Below are positions 52,131-64,000 of a stretch of 64,000 nt of DNA, one piece after another (within the stretch, counting starts at the first letter, position 1; each line of letters begins with the position of its first letter). The translations under genes and the position numbers were made by a program. The notes under the pieces were generated by a model. It ran no database searches. It saw nothing but the letters and a program-made list of their open reading frames with translations, and had not been told where the DNA came from. This DNA comes from Microcebus murinus (Eukaryota > Chordata > Mammalia > Primates > Cheirogaleidae): NCBI RefSeq assembly GCF_040939455.1, contig NC_134119.1, forward strand, positions 9,970,501 to 10,034,500, in the 5' to 3' direction.

Positions 52131-53109
52131 ATTTGCCCGAAGACCCTCCACTGGCCCCGAGCCACGGACTTGAACCGTGTTGTGGCGACTGAGACAGTTC
52201 TGCAGAGGGTGCCTGGAACGGGGAGGATCCGTTTCTGACCCTTTCGTGCCTGACTTAGGAACCCCGGGCGACTGCAGTCTCTGGGCGGGTGGCAAGAGAC
52301 CAGCAGGGCATCTGAGACGCCGCTGACACCCCGAGAAGCAGTGGTCTCCGCGGGGCATGGGGGGACGGGGCTCGGCTTGCCCTTGCCCGCAGCCGGCCCT
52401 GCTCTCTTGACCCCGAGAGCTCGCCTCCCAGCCCGGGCCGCCTTCGCAGGGGGAATCCCTGTTGCTCAACTTCTTTTTTCCAAAACTCACCCCCGTTCCC
52501 ATCTCCATGGACAGTTTGGCCGGCAAGGGCTCCGCGGGGCGGGGCGGGCAGCTGGAGTTTTCCAAGGAAGGGGAATCCCAGCTGTTTCTTGCATTAAGGA
52601 AAGGTGACAGCCTCCTGGGCTAATCTTAGCCCGCGTTTGGTCATCCGCGCCCGCGCTCCAAGGCTCTTTTTATAGCCGCGGGCTAAAATGGAACTGGCAG
52701 TTTCCACTCCAGGAGGACAGATGGGAGCACGGTGGAAAAACAGTAGGAGAGGGCCGCGCGGTGCTTCTTAAGTTAGAGAAGCTCGGTGTTTTGGAAAAAT
52801 GGCGTCTTATTTATAGCAGCGGTAATACTGATAATTATTATACTATTTGTGTTACTATTTTTACTTATTTTGGGGAGTTGCAAGGGCCTGTGTGATCTGG
52901 CGCCTGCCCACCTCTCTGATCTCAGCCTGGAGGACTCCTCCCCAGCCCGCGCTTGGCCGCGGCAGCTGCTGGCTTCGTTCTGTCCCCGAGCACCCCAGGC
53001 TCACTGCTGTCGCGGCCCTTGCTCCTGCTGTTCCCTCTTGGAGTGTTCTTGCTTCACCAGGGCTGCCTCCCTCCTCCTAGCCCAGTCTCAGCCCAGAGTC
53101 TGCCCCAGT
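52131..53109. other. Unique intronic sequence
   Basis: GC-rich to about 52700, then a short AT-rich stretch (52790-52870). No exon was recognised; a 145-codon minus-strand frame has no domain. Confidence 0.4.
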
Positions 53110-53365
53110 GGGGCCCGCTTTCACTGCCCCCCTCCCCAGTGCCCTGTCACCTTCTGTCCCCTTGCCCTGCTCTGCCTTCTTGCTAGCACTTAGCACTCCT
53201 GAGATTATCTTGTCTCTTTACCCAGTTGTCATCTTGTCGTCTTGTCAAGATGCCTCATCTTGTCTCCCATGCCAGACTCTTAGTTCCTTGACAGCAGTGT
53301 GCCGCTGTGTCCTTGGCATTTAGAAGGGTCCCTGGCACGTAGTAGGTTGCTCATTCATATTGTGG
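53110..53365 (+). mobile_element. L2 LINE 3' end, sense
   Basis: 'tcttgctagcacttagcact', 'gactcttagttccttgacag' and 'gggtccctggcacgtagtag' match the sense L2 3' end. The Alu-type monomer at 53372-53510 interrupts its terminus: 'ctcattcatattg' before and 'gtcattcatactcttgaatg' after it. Confidence 0.75.
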
Positions 53366-53371
53366 CTTTAA

Positions 53372-53510
53372 ATTTTTTATTTTTTTATTTTTAGAGATGG
53401 GGGTCTCACTATGTTGCCCGGGCTGGTCCTGAACTCCTGGCCTCAAAAGTGATCCTCCCACCTTAGCTTCCCAAAGTGCTGGGATGACAGGCATGAGCCA
53501 CCGTGCCCTG
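53372..53510 (-). mobile_element. Monomeric Alu-type SINE, antisense
   Basis: One arm: 'gagatgggggtctcactatg', 'ttgcccgggctggtcctgaa', 'cccaaagtgctgggatgaca', 'ggcatgagccaccgtgccc'. A T/A-rich tract replaces the long T-run. tcattcata on both sides is a probable target duplication. Confidence 0.85.
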
Positions 53511-53524
53511 CTGTCATTCATACT

Positions 53525-53700
53525 CTTGAATGAACGTGTCATCTCCCTCAGTTGTCACTTCAGCCCTGGGAGGGAGGCGGCATAATCCCCATTTCACAGA
53601 TGCGGGAACTGAGGCTCGTAGACTTCAAGTCGTGGGCCTCAGGTCCGTGCACAGCGGTGACTGGTGACGGGGCTGGAGTCCCAAGGCAGCGTTTCTGATC
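53525..53700 (-). mobile_element. MIR SINE, antisense
   Basis: 'ataatccccatttcacagat', 'gcgggaactgaggctcgtag' and 'gactggtgacggggctggag' are antisense MIR. Confidence 0.75.
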
Positions 53701-54350
53701 AGCTCCAGAGTAATTTTCTAGTCGCGTCAAAGGGGACAAAGAGAAAGCAAACAGAACAATTAGGATCGTCCCTATTTATCATTCTCAGTAATTGCTGAAA
53801 AGCCATTTATGTGTTCTCTGAAATTCAAGAAATGTGTCACCCTGCGGGCACAGTTCACGCTGGGAAGTGCAGGCTGTTCCTAACTTCAGTGGGAACCCTG
53901 GCCCCCGGCCACAGGCGGAGTCGGGGGGTCCCAGCAAAACATTGCAAAACAGGAAAAAATCTAAGGACACAAAAATAAAAGTGGTGTGGCAGCGGAAATG
54001 GGGTTGCCATGGCTCAGAGCGACTCGCTGGGCCTGGGTGGGATCCAATGTTTTGGAAGGTTCCTCCACATGACACAGGGTTTTGGAATTTTTCAGCTGGT
54101 AAATCCTCCTTAATTCAGGCCCCGGCCTGGGCCAGGCAGCTCCCTGGCTCTCAGTGTCCCGCGGGGGCGTAGGTTGGAAACCGGCCTGCGTCGGCTTACT
54201 CAGCTTCGAAACTCAAATTGTTTGAAGAGGATTTTTGTTTTGTTTTGTTGGATGATTTTCTTGGAACAGCCGGATGGCAGAGGCTCCCATCACCTGTCGG
54301 GAGGGCAAATTGATTTTGTAGAAAGGAGGCGTGGGCGGTGGAATTCCCTC

Positions 54351-54385
54351 TTTCCCACTGAGTCATCATATCCTGATCTGAGTCA
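54351..54385 (+). promoter_or_regulatory. Paired AP-1 motifs with an adjacent NFAT core
   Basis: TTTCC (54351-54355) is followed by TGAGTCA at 54359-54365 and a second TGAGTCA at 54379-54385, 20 bp (about two helical turns) apart. The NFAT core is in the opposite orientation to the canonical composite site. These are sequence matches only; activity is inferred. Confidence 0.35.
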
Positions 54386-54888
54386 TTTTATTACTTGGAG
54401 GTCCCCAAAGGTTGTATTTTGAGCTTTGTTTAATAAATAGAAGTACATGTGCTTAAAATAATTTTTTTTTTTTTTTTTTTGCTAAATTAAGTATTTTTCC
54501 ATGAATTAGTGTCCTGGAGAAATTGGAACCACCTTAGAGGAGCTGCACCAGCTCCTCCCACCTGTCCCTCCCGCCGGCCTGCGGTGCCTGCCGCGGTGGT
54601 CTCCGGAGCTGCGGGGCTGGTATGGGAGTCTCTAGACGGGCGTCCCTCTGGGAAGCGTCAGACTCCAGGCTGGGCCGGGGCATGACTAAGACTCCGCGGA
54701 CCTTTGCCCTCGGTGACTCAGGTCCCCTGTGTCACGGCCCCCTGGGCTGGAGGAGCCCACCACTTACCCACGGCCCGGCTCGGACACGGAGCTCCCTCCC
54801 AGGCCGGGGGCCAGATAGCAGTGCCCACGTCCCACTGGGGCTGAGAAATTGGTCTCGTTTTCAGAGAGCTCAGCGTGCGTCTGAACGT

Positions 54889-54932
54889 GGGTCCCCTTGC
54901 ATGAGAGAACAGACTCCCACGCAAGGGGACCC
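54889..54932 (+). repeat. 12-bp perfect hairpin
   Basis: gggtccccttgc (54889-54900) and gcaaggggaccc (54921-54932) are exact reverse complements around a 20-nt loop. No T-run follows and no function is apparent. Confidence 0.9.
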
Positions 54933-55109
54933 TGCAGTTCGTTTCGTTTGGATGCCGTTGAAAGTGGCTGCAGAGAAATGAGATTTCTGACTAGAAAACA
55001 CGCTGGGTCCAAGCGATTCCACCGTCGGAAACTGTTCCCGGTGCCAGAGGCCTTTGTGGGGTCCCCGGTTCGCAGGCTGGATCTTGGGTCCCCCAGCAGA
55101 TGTGGTGGG

Positions 55110-55570
55110 AAACCTGGATCGGCCTCGTGCCGTGGACTTGGGACTCGGTTTCCCCGTCTCTAAAGTGGAGTTGTGGGCGTTGTAGCAGTACAGAGAGATC
55201 AGGCACGTGGCAGGTGCTCGGCAAGCGCCAGCGGCCCTTCTGCGTGCGCTCGGGGACCTCAGTTTCCCTCCCAGGGCGTCTGCGAGGCAGAGCCGTGCTG
55301 GTTGCTTGCCTGGGAGAAGAGTCCTTCCCGGCGCAGGTGAATCTGTCTCCCCTGACCCCTGACCCCTGACCCTTGGGCTCCTGGGCTCCTGGGCTGACAG
55401 CTGGAGGGAGCTTGACTCATGGCCCGCTCCCTCCCCTCCCCCACGTCACAGATGGGGAAGCTGAGTCACACGGTGTGGTTGGCAGACTTCCTTGAGGTGA
55501 ACGAGCTCGTCAGTGGAGGGCTGGGCCTGAAACCCCAATTTCCTGGTTCCCAGAGCGACCGGCTGTCTGA
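55110..55570. mobile_element. MIR SINE fragments, both orientations, with short tandem repeats between
   Basis: About 55110-55240 ('ctcggtttccccgtctctaa', 'aggcacgtggcaggtgctcg') is sense MIR. About 55425-55570 ('acgtcacagatggggaagct') is antisense MIR. Between them 'tgacccc' is repeated three times (55355-55374) and 'ctcctggg' three times (55378-55396). Confidence 0.6.
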
Positions 55571-55719
55571 AGCGTGTGGCGTGCGGAGCCCCAGAGAGGG
55601 TGACTGACACCTAGAGGAGTCCCACCGGGGCGGGACCAGAGGGGCTGGGACCGGGCTCTGTGCAAAGCTGACCTTGACCAAGCCTCGGCGCCTGCTCTCG
55701 GCCCCGCTCCCCACGCGGG

Positions 55720-56600
55720 TTTGTCGGGCACCTACAGTGTGCGGCGCCACGTCAGGCTCTGAGGGCACGCGGCGGATGAGGCCTGCCCTTGAGGGTGGAC
55801 GCCTCCCACCTGTCGATACGCAGGCACTCTCAGATGTGGGACATGCTGTGAAGGCAGGGGAACCAGGCCACAGGAGGGAGAGCGAGCAAGGGGGTGCAGC
55901 TGGGGGGAATACGGGACACTCGCTGAAATTCAAATCTTAGTCAATCAGCGAGTCTCTTCTATGGCGAGGAGCTTGGGACCCACTGGTTGTGAAAAAGGAT
56001 TCATTCTGAAACTCAGATTTAACGGGATGGCTTGTATTTGTATTGGTTAAATCTGGTGACCCTGGGTGGGGAGGTCAGGGAGGACTTCCCGGAGGAGGCG
56101 GCTTTGAGCAGAGCCCTAACGCCGGGAAAGAGGGTTGGAGGCAGGAGGAACCGCCCAGCGCCAGGGCCCCGGCCCGGAGGTGAGCTGAGGGCGTCTGAGG
56201 AGCCCACAGCCGAGCCGGGTGGCTGTGCGGCGTGAGCCAGGGGCCGTGTGACCCAGCTGAGCCTGCAGAGGTGCAGGGGCGGGCAGACTGTGCCCGGCCC
56301 TGCGGGCACGTCCAGGAGGGTGGCTTTTATTCCCGTAGCAGCGTGCCGTTGCTGGAGGTGTCCAGGCAGGGGCGCGGCACGACCCGGTGGATGGGTCTCA
56401 GAGCGCCCTGGCGATCTGGAAGAGGAATGGGCTGGCCGCTGTCCCCGCAGGAGGGCTGGTCAAGCCCACCGAGCAGGAGGTGGTGGCGGGAGAGGCCAGA
56501 CTGGGCGATCGAGGGACCCCTCCCCAGATCCCAGTCGGGCCGTTTGGGCAGTGTCACCGTGTTGGACAGGTGGGATCCTCAGCTGGGGGGACGTTCCCCA
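55720..56600 (-). mobile_element. L2 LINE fragments, antisense, diverged
   Basis: About 55725-55900 ('gggcacctacagtgtgcggc', 'atgaggcctgcccttgaggg') and about 56060-56600 ('gaggtcagggaggacttccc', 'ggcggctttgagcagagccc', 'agggtggcttttattcccgt') are antisense L2. The 305-codon + frame (56232-57149) begins inside the second, is antisense to the LINE and has no recognisable domain. Confidence 0.65.
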
Positions 56601-57664
56601 GCCCCCCCGAGTCTGCTGACCTCGTTCGGCCCACGCCGCCAGGGAGGAAGGACAGGACGCCTTTTCCTGCTGGTCAGTGGTCACGAAGAGCAGACTGAAA
56701 GGACTTCGACCGTTTGCATTTGGCTGGTTTTAGCAGCAGGGCCGGGACTGGGAAGCCTCACGCGGTTTCCTAACACAAGCGGACACTGTGGTCTCCTCCC
56801 CGTGTGCCTGGAGCCCGGCGGTGTGCTCAGGGCCCAGGTGGGGACGGGTTTGCCTTCCTCCTCTGGAGGGCTCGCTCGTTTCCCCCGGGGTGCCGGCGTG
56901 AGCCCGGGCCAGCCCCCTGCTCCTGCGCCGCGTTCCCTGCTGGAGTTGAAGGGCCGCCTGCTCGGGGAAGCCCTGGCACCGACCCGGGACCGGGACCGCC
57001 CGTCAGCAAGGCTGGCCAGGGATGCGCGTTCTTCGTGCCGGCCGGTGGGGCTCGGTGAGTCGGCGCTCCAGTGGGGTCAAAACGAAGGCTGCAACGTTCA
57101 TTCGGCCATGCCCCCACCCTGCTTCCTTTTTCGTGCAGAATCTTGCTAAGTCTTCTCCTAGACCCAACCCTGCGCCTAAAGCGGCCGGCTCCTTTCTCTT
57201 CCCCTCTGACTCAGACTTGGAAGGGCCCGTTTCGTGCTGGCTGCCGGTCCCTGTGAATGTTGGATGGGGGAGGTTTGCCCGAACGTCTGCTGGAAAGGCC
57301 GAAGCCCTTTATTTCATCTCAGCCCGGGACAGTAGAAGCGCACTTGGTGCTCCCGGTCCTATTCCGTGGGCAGGTCTGCCCCGAGCCCCAGAGCCGGGGC
57401 GTGGGTTGGAGGTGGGTTCTTGGGACTCCTGGTCCACGGCACCGAAAGTGCCACTGAGGGTGGGTCCCCATCCCCCGAGCTGCTCTGGCTGCGTCTGATT
57501 CCTCGTCTGCACCCGCGTTCCCGGCTCCGTCCTCATCAAACGGTTCCCAAAGGGGGTTCCTCAGCTTCCTCGATAAGGGCCCAGCGATTCCTCTTTGCAG
57601 GGTCCTTTCGCTGCAGGGCTCAGCGGCCCTGGCCGTGGGCCACGCATTGGGGAATCCTGAGGTC
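56601..57664. other. GC-rich unique intronic sequence
   Basis: No exon was recognised. Frames of 76-158 codons overlap on both strands without a domain. Confidence 0.4.
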
Positions 57665-57900
57665 AGTCTGTTCGTTTATATAGCCGGTGTCTATTGAGCA
57701 ACTACTACGTGCCAGACACTGAAGTGCCAGGGATAGAGCAGAGAACGGGACAGGCACAGCCCTGCTCTGGGGCACCCACAGCCTGGGCAGTCGGGGACAG
57801 CAAACCAGGAGGGAGCCAAAACGATGCCAGAGAGAGGAAGGGAGGAATAGAAATGACAAGGTGGTTCGGGGGGTCTATCTGAGCTGGAGCAGGACGGGAA
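57665..57900 (-). mobile_element. L2 LINE 3' fragment, antisense
   Basis: 'ggtgtctattgagcaactac', 'tacgtgccagacactgaagt', 'gccagggatagagcagagaa' and 'gacagcaaaccagg' are antisense L2. Confidence 0.8.
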
Positions 57901-58436
57901 GGGGCAGTCACAGGAGGTTTAGAGGGGAGCCCTCTGCTGGTGGGGTGGAGAAGGCCAGTGTGGCTAAGCCCAGCTGGGGACGGAGGTGGGTCCCCATCCC
58001 AGGAGAGGTGAGGACCCTTGAGCCCCCGTCTCCCTTGAGCCCCTTGAGCCTTGACTGTCAGGCCCTGCCTCCCTATCTGGAGGCCCCTTCTCGTCCCACA
58101 TCCCCCACAGCCTGCAGGGGGCCCTGGGCACGGTGGGGGCTGAATCGGAGCCGGGGGTCCGTGCCCACCTTCCATCCCGAGCGAGAGACCCGCCAGGGAA
58201 TAGGCAGTTGCGATATACCTTGTTCTTATGGGAAAAAACCCGTTTATTAAAAAAATAAATAAAAATGCAAACAAATGAAGTCACCCACCATGCTGTATGT
58301 TTGCTGAACCAGTGAAGGGAGAGGCGAAGGTCTAGCCTCACCTGCCCAGGCCCCGCCCCGGGGGCGTGGCCACAGGAGTAGTTTGGGGCACAGGTGCCCT
58401 GCATTCATGCAGATGGATTTATAGTCTCTTTTTAAA
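57901..58436. other. Unique intronic sequence
   Basis: GC-rich, then a short A-rich patch at about 58246-58275 (AAAAAATAAATAAAAATG). No exon was recognised. Confidence 0.4.
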
Positions 58437-58870
58437 AAAATAAATATTTTATTTCAAAGCATTAAGGGGGCACAGATTTTTTTTGATCCATGGTTTGAGC
58501 CAGGGCTTTACATGTGCCCATCACCCGAATAGTGTTCATTGCCCCCCTTAGGTGGGTTTTGCCCCCTTCCCCTCCCCCCTGCTTGATTTCCAATGACTTT
58601 TGCTTTAAAGTGGCGGCATGCTCTGCATACTGGTCTTCAGCTCTTAAAAAATATATATTTTTAATATAATAGGGACATGTTTCCAGGTGAGAAAATACAG
58701 ATCTGCTTTATTTTAAGGGCTGCCTAGTATTCTTATCTGTAATATACCTGATAGTCCACCCTAATGAGGGGTGGCCCATAACTCATTCAGCCAATCCCCT
58801 ATCGACGAATGCTTTCTGTGGCCATTTTATTCATCTGCAATGAGAAATGTAATGCAATGAAATGACACAA
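58437..58870 (-). mobile_element. L1 LINE 3' fragments, antisense
   Basis: About 58437-58640 ('catgtgcccatcacccgaat', 'agtgttcattgccccccttaggtg' shortened, 'cccctgcttgatttccaatg') is the antisense L1 3' UTR, including its G-rich (here C-rich) tract. About 58650-58870 ('tactcattcagccaatcccc'-like, 'ctatcgacgaatgctttctg') is another antisense L1-type segment. Confidence 0.7.
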
Positions 58871-58959
58871 AAAACTTTGATACCCACTAGAACACTTGGG
58901 TCTGGTTGGCCGGCCAATTCGTTTTTCCTAGAGTTGGACCAATGTGAAACTCCAAGTTC

Positions 58960-59165
58960 TAAAATAATAATTATGGTAGCTATGGGCTGGGCATTTTGCT
59001 AAGCATTGCACGTACACTACTTTAATTCTCACCATGATTCTGTGAGGTCCGTGATATTACCTTTACCATTTTGCCTATGAGGAAACAGAGGCACAGACAG
59101 GCTAAGCTACCACTCAGAAGCCACACAGCTAATAAGGAGCAAGGACAGGACTCGAACCTGGACAG
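58960..59165 (-). mobile_element. MIR SINE, antisense
   Basis: 'gctgggcattttgctaagca', 'ttaattctcaccatgattct', 'atgaggaaacagaggcacag' and 'acaggactcgaacctggaca' are antisense MIR, nearly complete. Confidence 0.85.
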
Positions 59166-59919
59166 GGGGCCATGAGAGAGCCCCACCAGCATTTGTTTTG
59201 AACTCCACTGCCTCGTGAGAGCGGGAGGCTCAGAGGGCAGGATTCGTGAGCCCCCCCAGCGAAGCCCCGGGACTTGAGAGGCAGGGCAGAGGGAGGGAGG
59301 GAGGAGGAGCCCCGGAAAATGGCCCCGAGGTACTTTGCAAACCGCAGGCTTCCCTTAGAGACCAGCCTGCTGGGGCGTGTCTTCCACGTGCTGCGCAGTC
59401 GTGCAGTCGAGAAGGACAACAGACGTGGGCTTTCACCTCCCGTCGGGGACCTGTTTGTCCAGAACTGAGTGCAGACCCTTCGTGAGTGCGCGGGCCAGGC
59501 TGGATTCCCGAGGCTGTCCTTTGAGCCTTTGATATCTAAACGAGTGCAGAAGAAGGCAGACAGACTCTTGGCTTCAGTTCACGGGTTGGCTTTTAATTCC
59601 TCGTTCTTATGAGCCTGCGCTCTCTCCCCAGCTCCCCACTTTTTTTCAAGTTAATGGTGAAAAGACCCATCTTTGAAAGGAAAGGAAAACAGGAACATGC
59701 CACCATCTCACGTAACAGACATTGTCCTTTGTAAATTCCCTGCAGCCTGTACCTGCGGGCAGCAATATGAATAATTGCAGTCAGAGAATGTTTATTATTT
59801 TCTGATTAAAAAAATGCTTGTGTGTGTGTTTTTTAAATGAACACACTGTAGAATACATGCAAAAAATCCCACAAAGCAATGTTTAAATAATCTGTTGCCA
59901 CTAGCCATAGTAATAACCC
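59166..59919. other. Unique intronic sequence
   Basis: No exon was recognised. AT-rich from about 59760. Confidence 0.4.
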
Positions 59920-60085
59920 TCACCGTTTACCTGCGTCTGTTATCTGTCGGAACAGCCGGGCGGCACAGGGGCTGTGATTATCTCTGTATCTTGGATAAGA
60001 GGCAGAGAGAGGTGTAGTGTCTTATCTGAGATCACACAGATAATTGGGGGGAGTCAGGGATTTGAAGCCAGGTCTGTCTGCTTGG
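59920..60085 (-). mobile_element. MIR SINE, antisense
   Basis: 'ggcagagagaggtgtagtgt', 'cttatctgagatcacacaga' and 'gtcagggatttgaagccagg' are antisense MIR. Confidence 0.75.
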
Positions 60086-61071
<986 letters not shown>

Positions 61072-62326
61072 GATGGGGCCGACTGATTTCTGAGAGTACT
61101 CTAAGTACCTGTGCGCTGGAATTCTGTGGCCACCGGCGGGCAGAGTTCTGTTGACCACGTACGCCCACCAGAGATGGGGCAAAGGTCTCCCTCCCGTCTC
61201 TCTTGGGTCCCTACACCTGGAGAGGAGACTCTGAACTCTCCCCTTGGACACGCTTCATGCTACACGTCACTTTGTACGCTCTGGGCCTCGTCTGCCTCCT
61301 GGCCTGAGTCAAGGAAGCGAGCTGGGCGTGGAGCTGTGGGGACCCACCTAACATTCCGGCCACTTTTGCAGGCCCCCCTTTCTCCCTTTCCTCCCAGTGA
61401 TGAGCTTCTGAAAAGGGTCCTTTGTTTTCAAAGCAGTGGCGCTCGGGCAAGCAGACATGGTGCTGTTGGCGGCAGAACTCAACTCAGCCAAGGGCGGGAG
61501 GCCGAGGGAGAGAGCTGGCGAGCCAGACGGCAGCGTGTTATCGTCCCTCTGTTCATGTCTTACTCGATCCTCTCGCTTAGAGCTCACTTTGCAGTCGGGG
61601 GATGAAAACACACTTTTTGACAAGGACCTGAGCCTAGCTCGGACAGCCATGCTCCTGGGGGTCACCTCCCCCGAGAGGGGGACACGTGTCTCTGTCGGAT
61701 GACCTCAGACCTGTCTTTGACAAAGAAATGAGGATTGTCCCTGACTAGTGCTCTGTCCGGGGCTTCGCATGGCAGGAGAGCCCAGATCTGGATGACTGCG
61801 GTTCAGGCTCCTCGACAACCGTCTGTCCATCTTTTCTTGCTTCCTTTTGAGCAGTGTCTGATGGCAGCTTCTGGCCTTTTTCTTGGCCCCATCAGCAGCC
61901 TTTGGAGCCCTCGATGCTTTTGCATGCTCAGTCACCAGATGTTTATCAGGCACCTACAGTGCGTTGGGTGCTGGGGACATGGCCATGGTGCAACTTGGTC
62001 CGCCCACAGGGACCGCAGGCCACGGTGAGAGTCGGCACATCAGCCACCTGTCCTCTTCCGTTCTGGCCAAGCCCACGTCTTCCTCAGTCATTTCGGGAAT
62101 CGCACCTAATAGAACGGTCAGGTCAGGCCTTGCAGACTTAATTGCTGTGAAGGGCTCTGGCTTCGTCGTTGTTTGCCCCTGTTAAGGTCATCTAGATGGC
62201 CTGAGCTTTGGTAGCAATCACGAGACTTTCTGTTAATTTTTTTTGAAGGGGAAAAATATGTTCTATACTAGTAAGTTCCAATAATGCTTGAAGCCTGGGT
62301 TTCTTCCAGTGAATCTTAAGAGCCAA
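61072..62326. other. Intronic sequence with an L2 scrap
   Basis: Mostly unrecognised. About 61935-61990 ('tttatcaggcacctacagtg', 'gttgggtgctggggacatgg') is antisense L2. No exon was recognised. Confidence 0.45.
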
Positions 62327-62340
62327 GACTATATGGGTTA

Positions 62341-63738
<1,398 letters not shown>

Positions 63739-63794
63739 ATGGGCAACAAATTTGGGAGATGGAAGCCACGGTGGACAAAGACAAGAGCCAGCCT
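63739..63794 (+). CDS. NFATC2: NFATC2 coding exon, RHR-C (IPT/TIG) continuation (probable exon 7)
   Basis: This 56-nt exon lies between tttccag/AT and CAGCCT/gtaagc. Two bases complete the Asp codon begun in the previous exon, and 18 full codons follow, giving DGQQIWEMEATVDKDKSQP across the junction. It ends on a codon boundary. The peptide is a beta-strand region of the IPT/TIG domain of NFAT1; NFATC1 has DGHHVWEMEAKTDRD at this place. It is too short to show as an independent open frame; it was found from frame continuity, NFATC2 similarity and splice sites. It should continue into NMLFVEIPEY in the next exon, beyond the window. Confidence 0.95.
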
Positions 63795-64000
63795 GTAAGC
63801 ACACGGACAGGACGACTGTCAGCTGAGTGTCTGTGACCCCTGTCACCGTTCCTTCCTTCATGCTCTCTGTCCCTCTTTTCTTCCTCCCTTCGTCACAGTC
63901 CCCTGTGTTGAGGATCCAACAGGTGCTCCCTAAGTACATACCGAATTGATGACTGAATTAAACATCTACTGAGCACCAGGTCCTCTGATTCCTAACTGTG
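63795..64000. other. NFATC2: Start of the next NFATC2 intron
   Basis: The donor is gtaagc. The following 200 bases include a pyrimidine-rich stretch (63840-63900) and an L2-like scrap at the end ('aacatctactgagcaccagg'). Confidence 0.6.

Larger units (their letters stand above)
53701..55109. other. Unique intronic sequence with a regulatory-motif cluster
   Basis: No exon was recognised. It contains a T19 run (54462-54480), the AP-1 pair at 54351-54385 and a 12-bp hairpin (54889-54932), listed separately. The stretch 53700-54430 is free of recognisable repeats. Confidence 0.5.

Noticed and set aside
56232..57149. 305-codon + frame as a gene
   Set aside because: It starts in an antisense L2 fragment, is low-complexity GC-rich, lacks domains, and lies within an NFATC2 intron with no supporting splice or promoter structure.

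Overview
The window is vertebrate nuclear DNA, almost certainly from a strepsirrhine primate and most likely a lemur. The Alu SINEs show this. The full-length dimers carry the middle segment (two arms joined around 'aaattaattggccaacta') and the right-arm wording ('gttgctgtgagctaggctgacgccacg') that I associate with lemur and loris Alus rather than human AluS/Y. A 190-bp hAT transposon at 36777-36966 also fits a lemur-type genome. MIR, L2, MER and old L1 relics fill much of the rest. There are no bacterial-type genes, operons, CRISPR arrays or phage genes.

The only gene I can support is NFATC2 (NFAT1) on the + strand. Four coding exons lie at 31952-32154, 33092-33264, 47902-48042 and 63739-63794 (203, 173, 141 and 56 nt). 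They join in a single frame without stops and give 191 consecutive residues of the Rel-homology region: the second part of the DNA-binding RHR-N, its end and linker, and the first part of the RHR-C (IPT/TIG) domain. I expect these to be exons 4-7 of the usual transcript. The preceding exon (end of the N-terminal regulatory region, start of RHR-N) and the exons after 63794 were not found and probably lie outside the window.

Layout: 1-31951 is the intron upstream of the first exon here. It contains several CpG-dense stretches (about 11880-12620, 15240-16030, 16590-17260), a 103-bp duplication inside a MIR, a 149-bp tandem repeat and a long alternating purine-pyrimidine tract. The next intron (32155-33091) is short. 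The 14.6-kb intron 33265-47901 is structurally richest: the hAT element, a 42-bp (AC)n, a 98%-identical inverted repeat of 338/339-bp arms around a 470-bp spacer, a MIR-derived sequence matching the NFAT:AP-1 composite site, and a 43-unit 12-bp minisatellite with 132-bp higher-order periodicity. The 15.7-kb intron 48043-63738 has older SINE/LINE relics, three Alu-type insertions and a paired AP-1 motif cluster. The last 206 bases begin the following intron.

All other open frames, including those of 200-390 codons, look like chance frames in CpG-rich DNA, L2 relics or the minisatellite. Repeat borders given with 'about' are accurate to roughly 20-30 bases; family names were assigned from memory of consensus sequences, not by database search. 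I saw no previously undescribed gene system. The most unusual structures are the inverted repeat with its junction hairpin, the minisatellite's higher-order pattern and the candidate NFAT:AP-1 site inside an NFAT gene.
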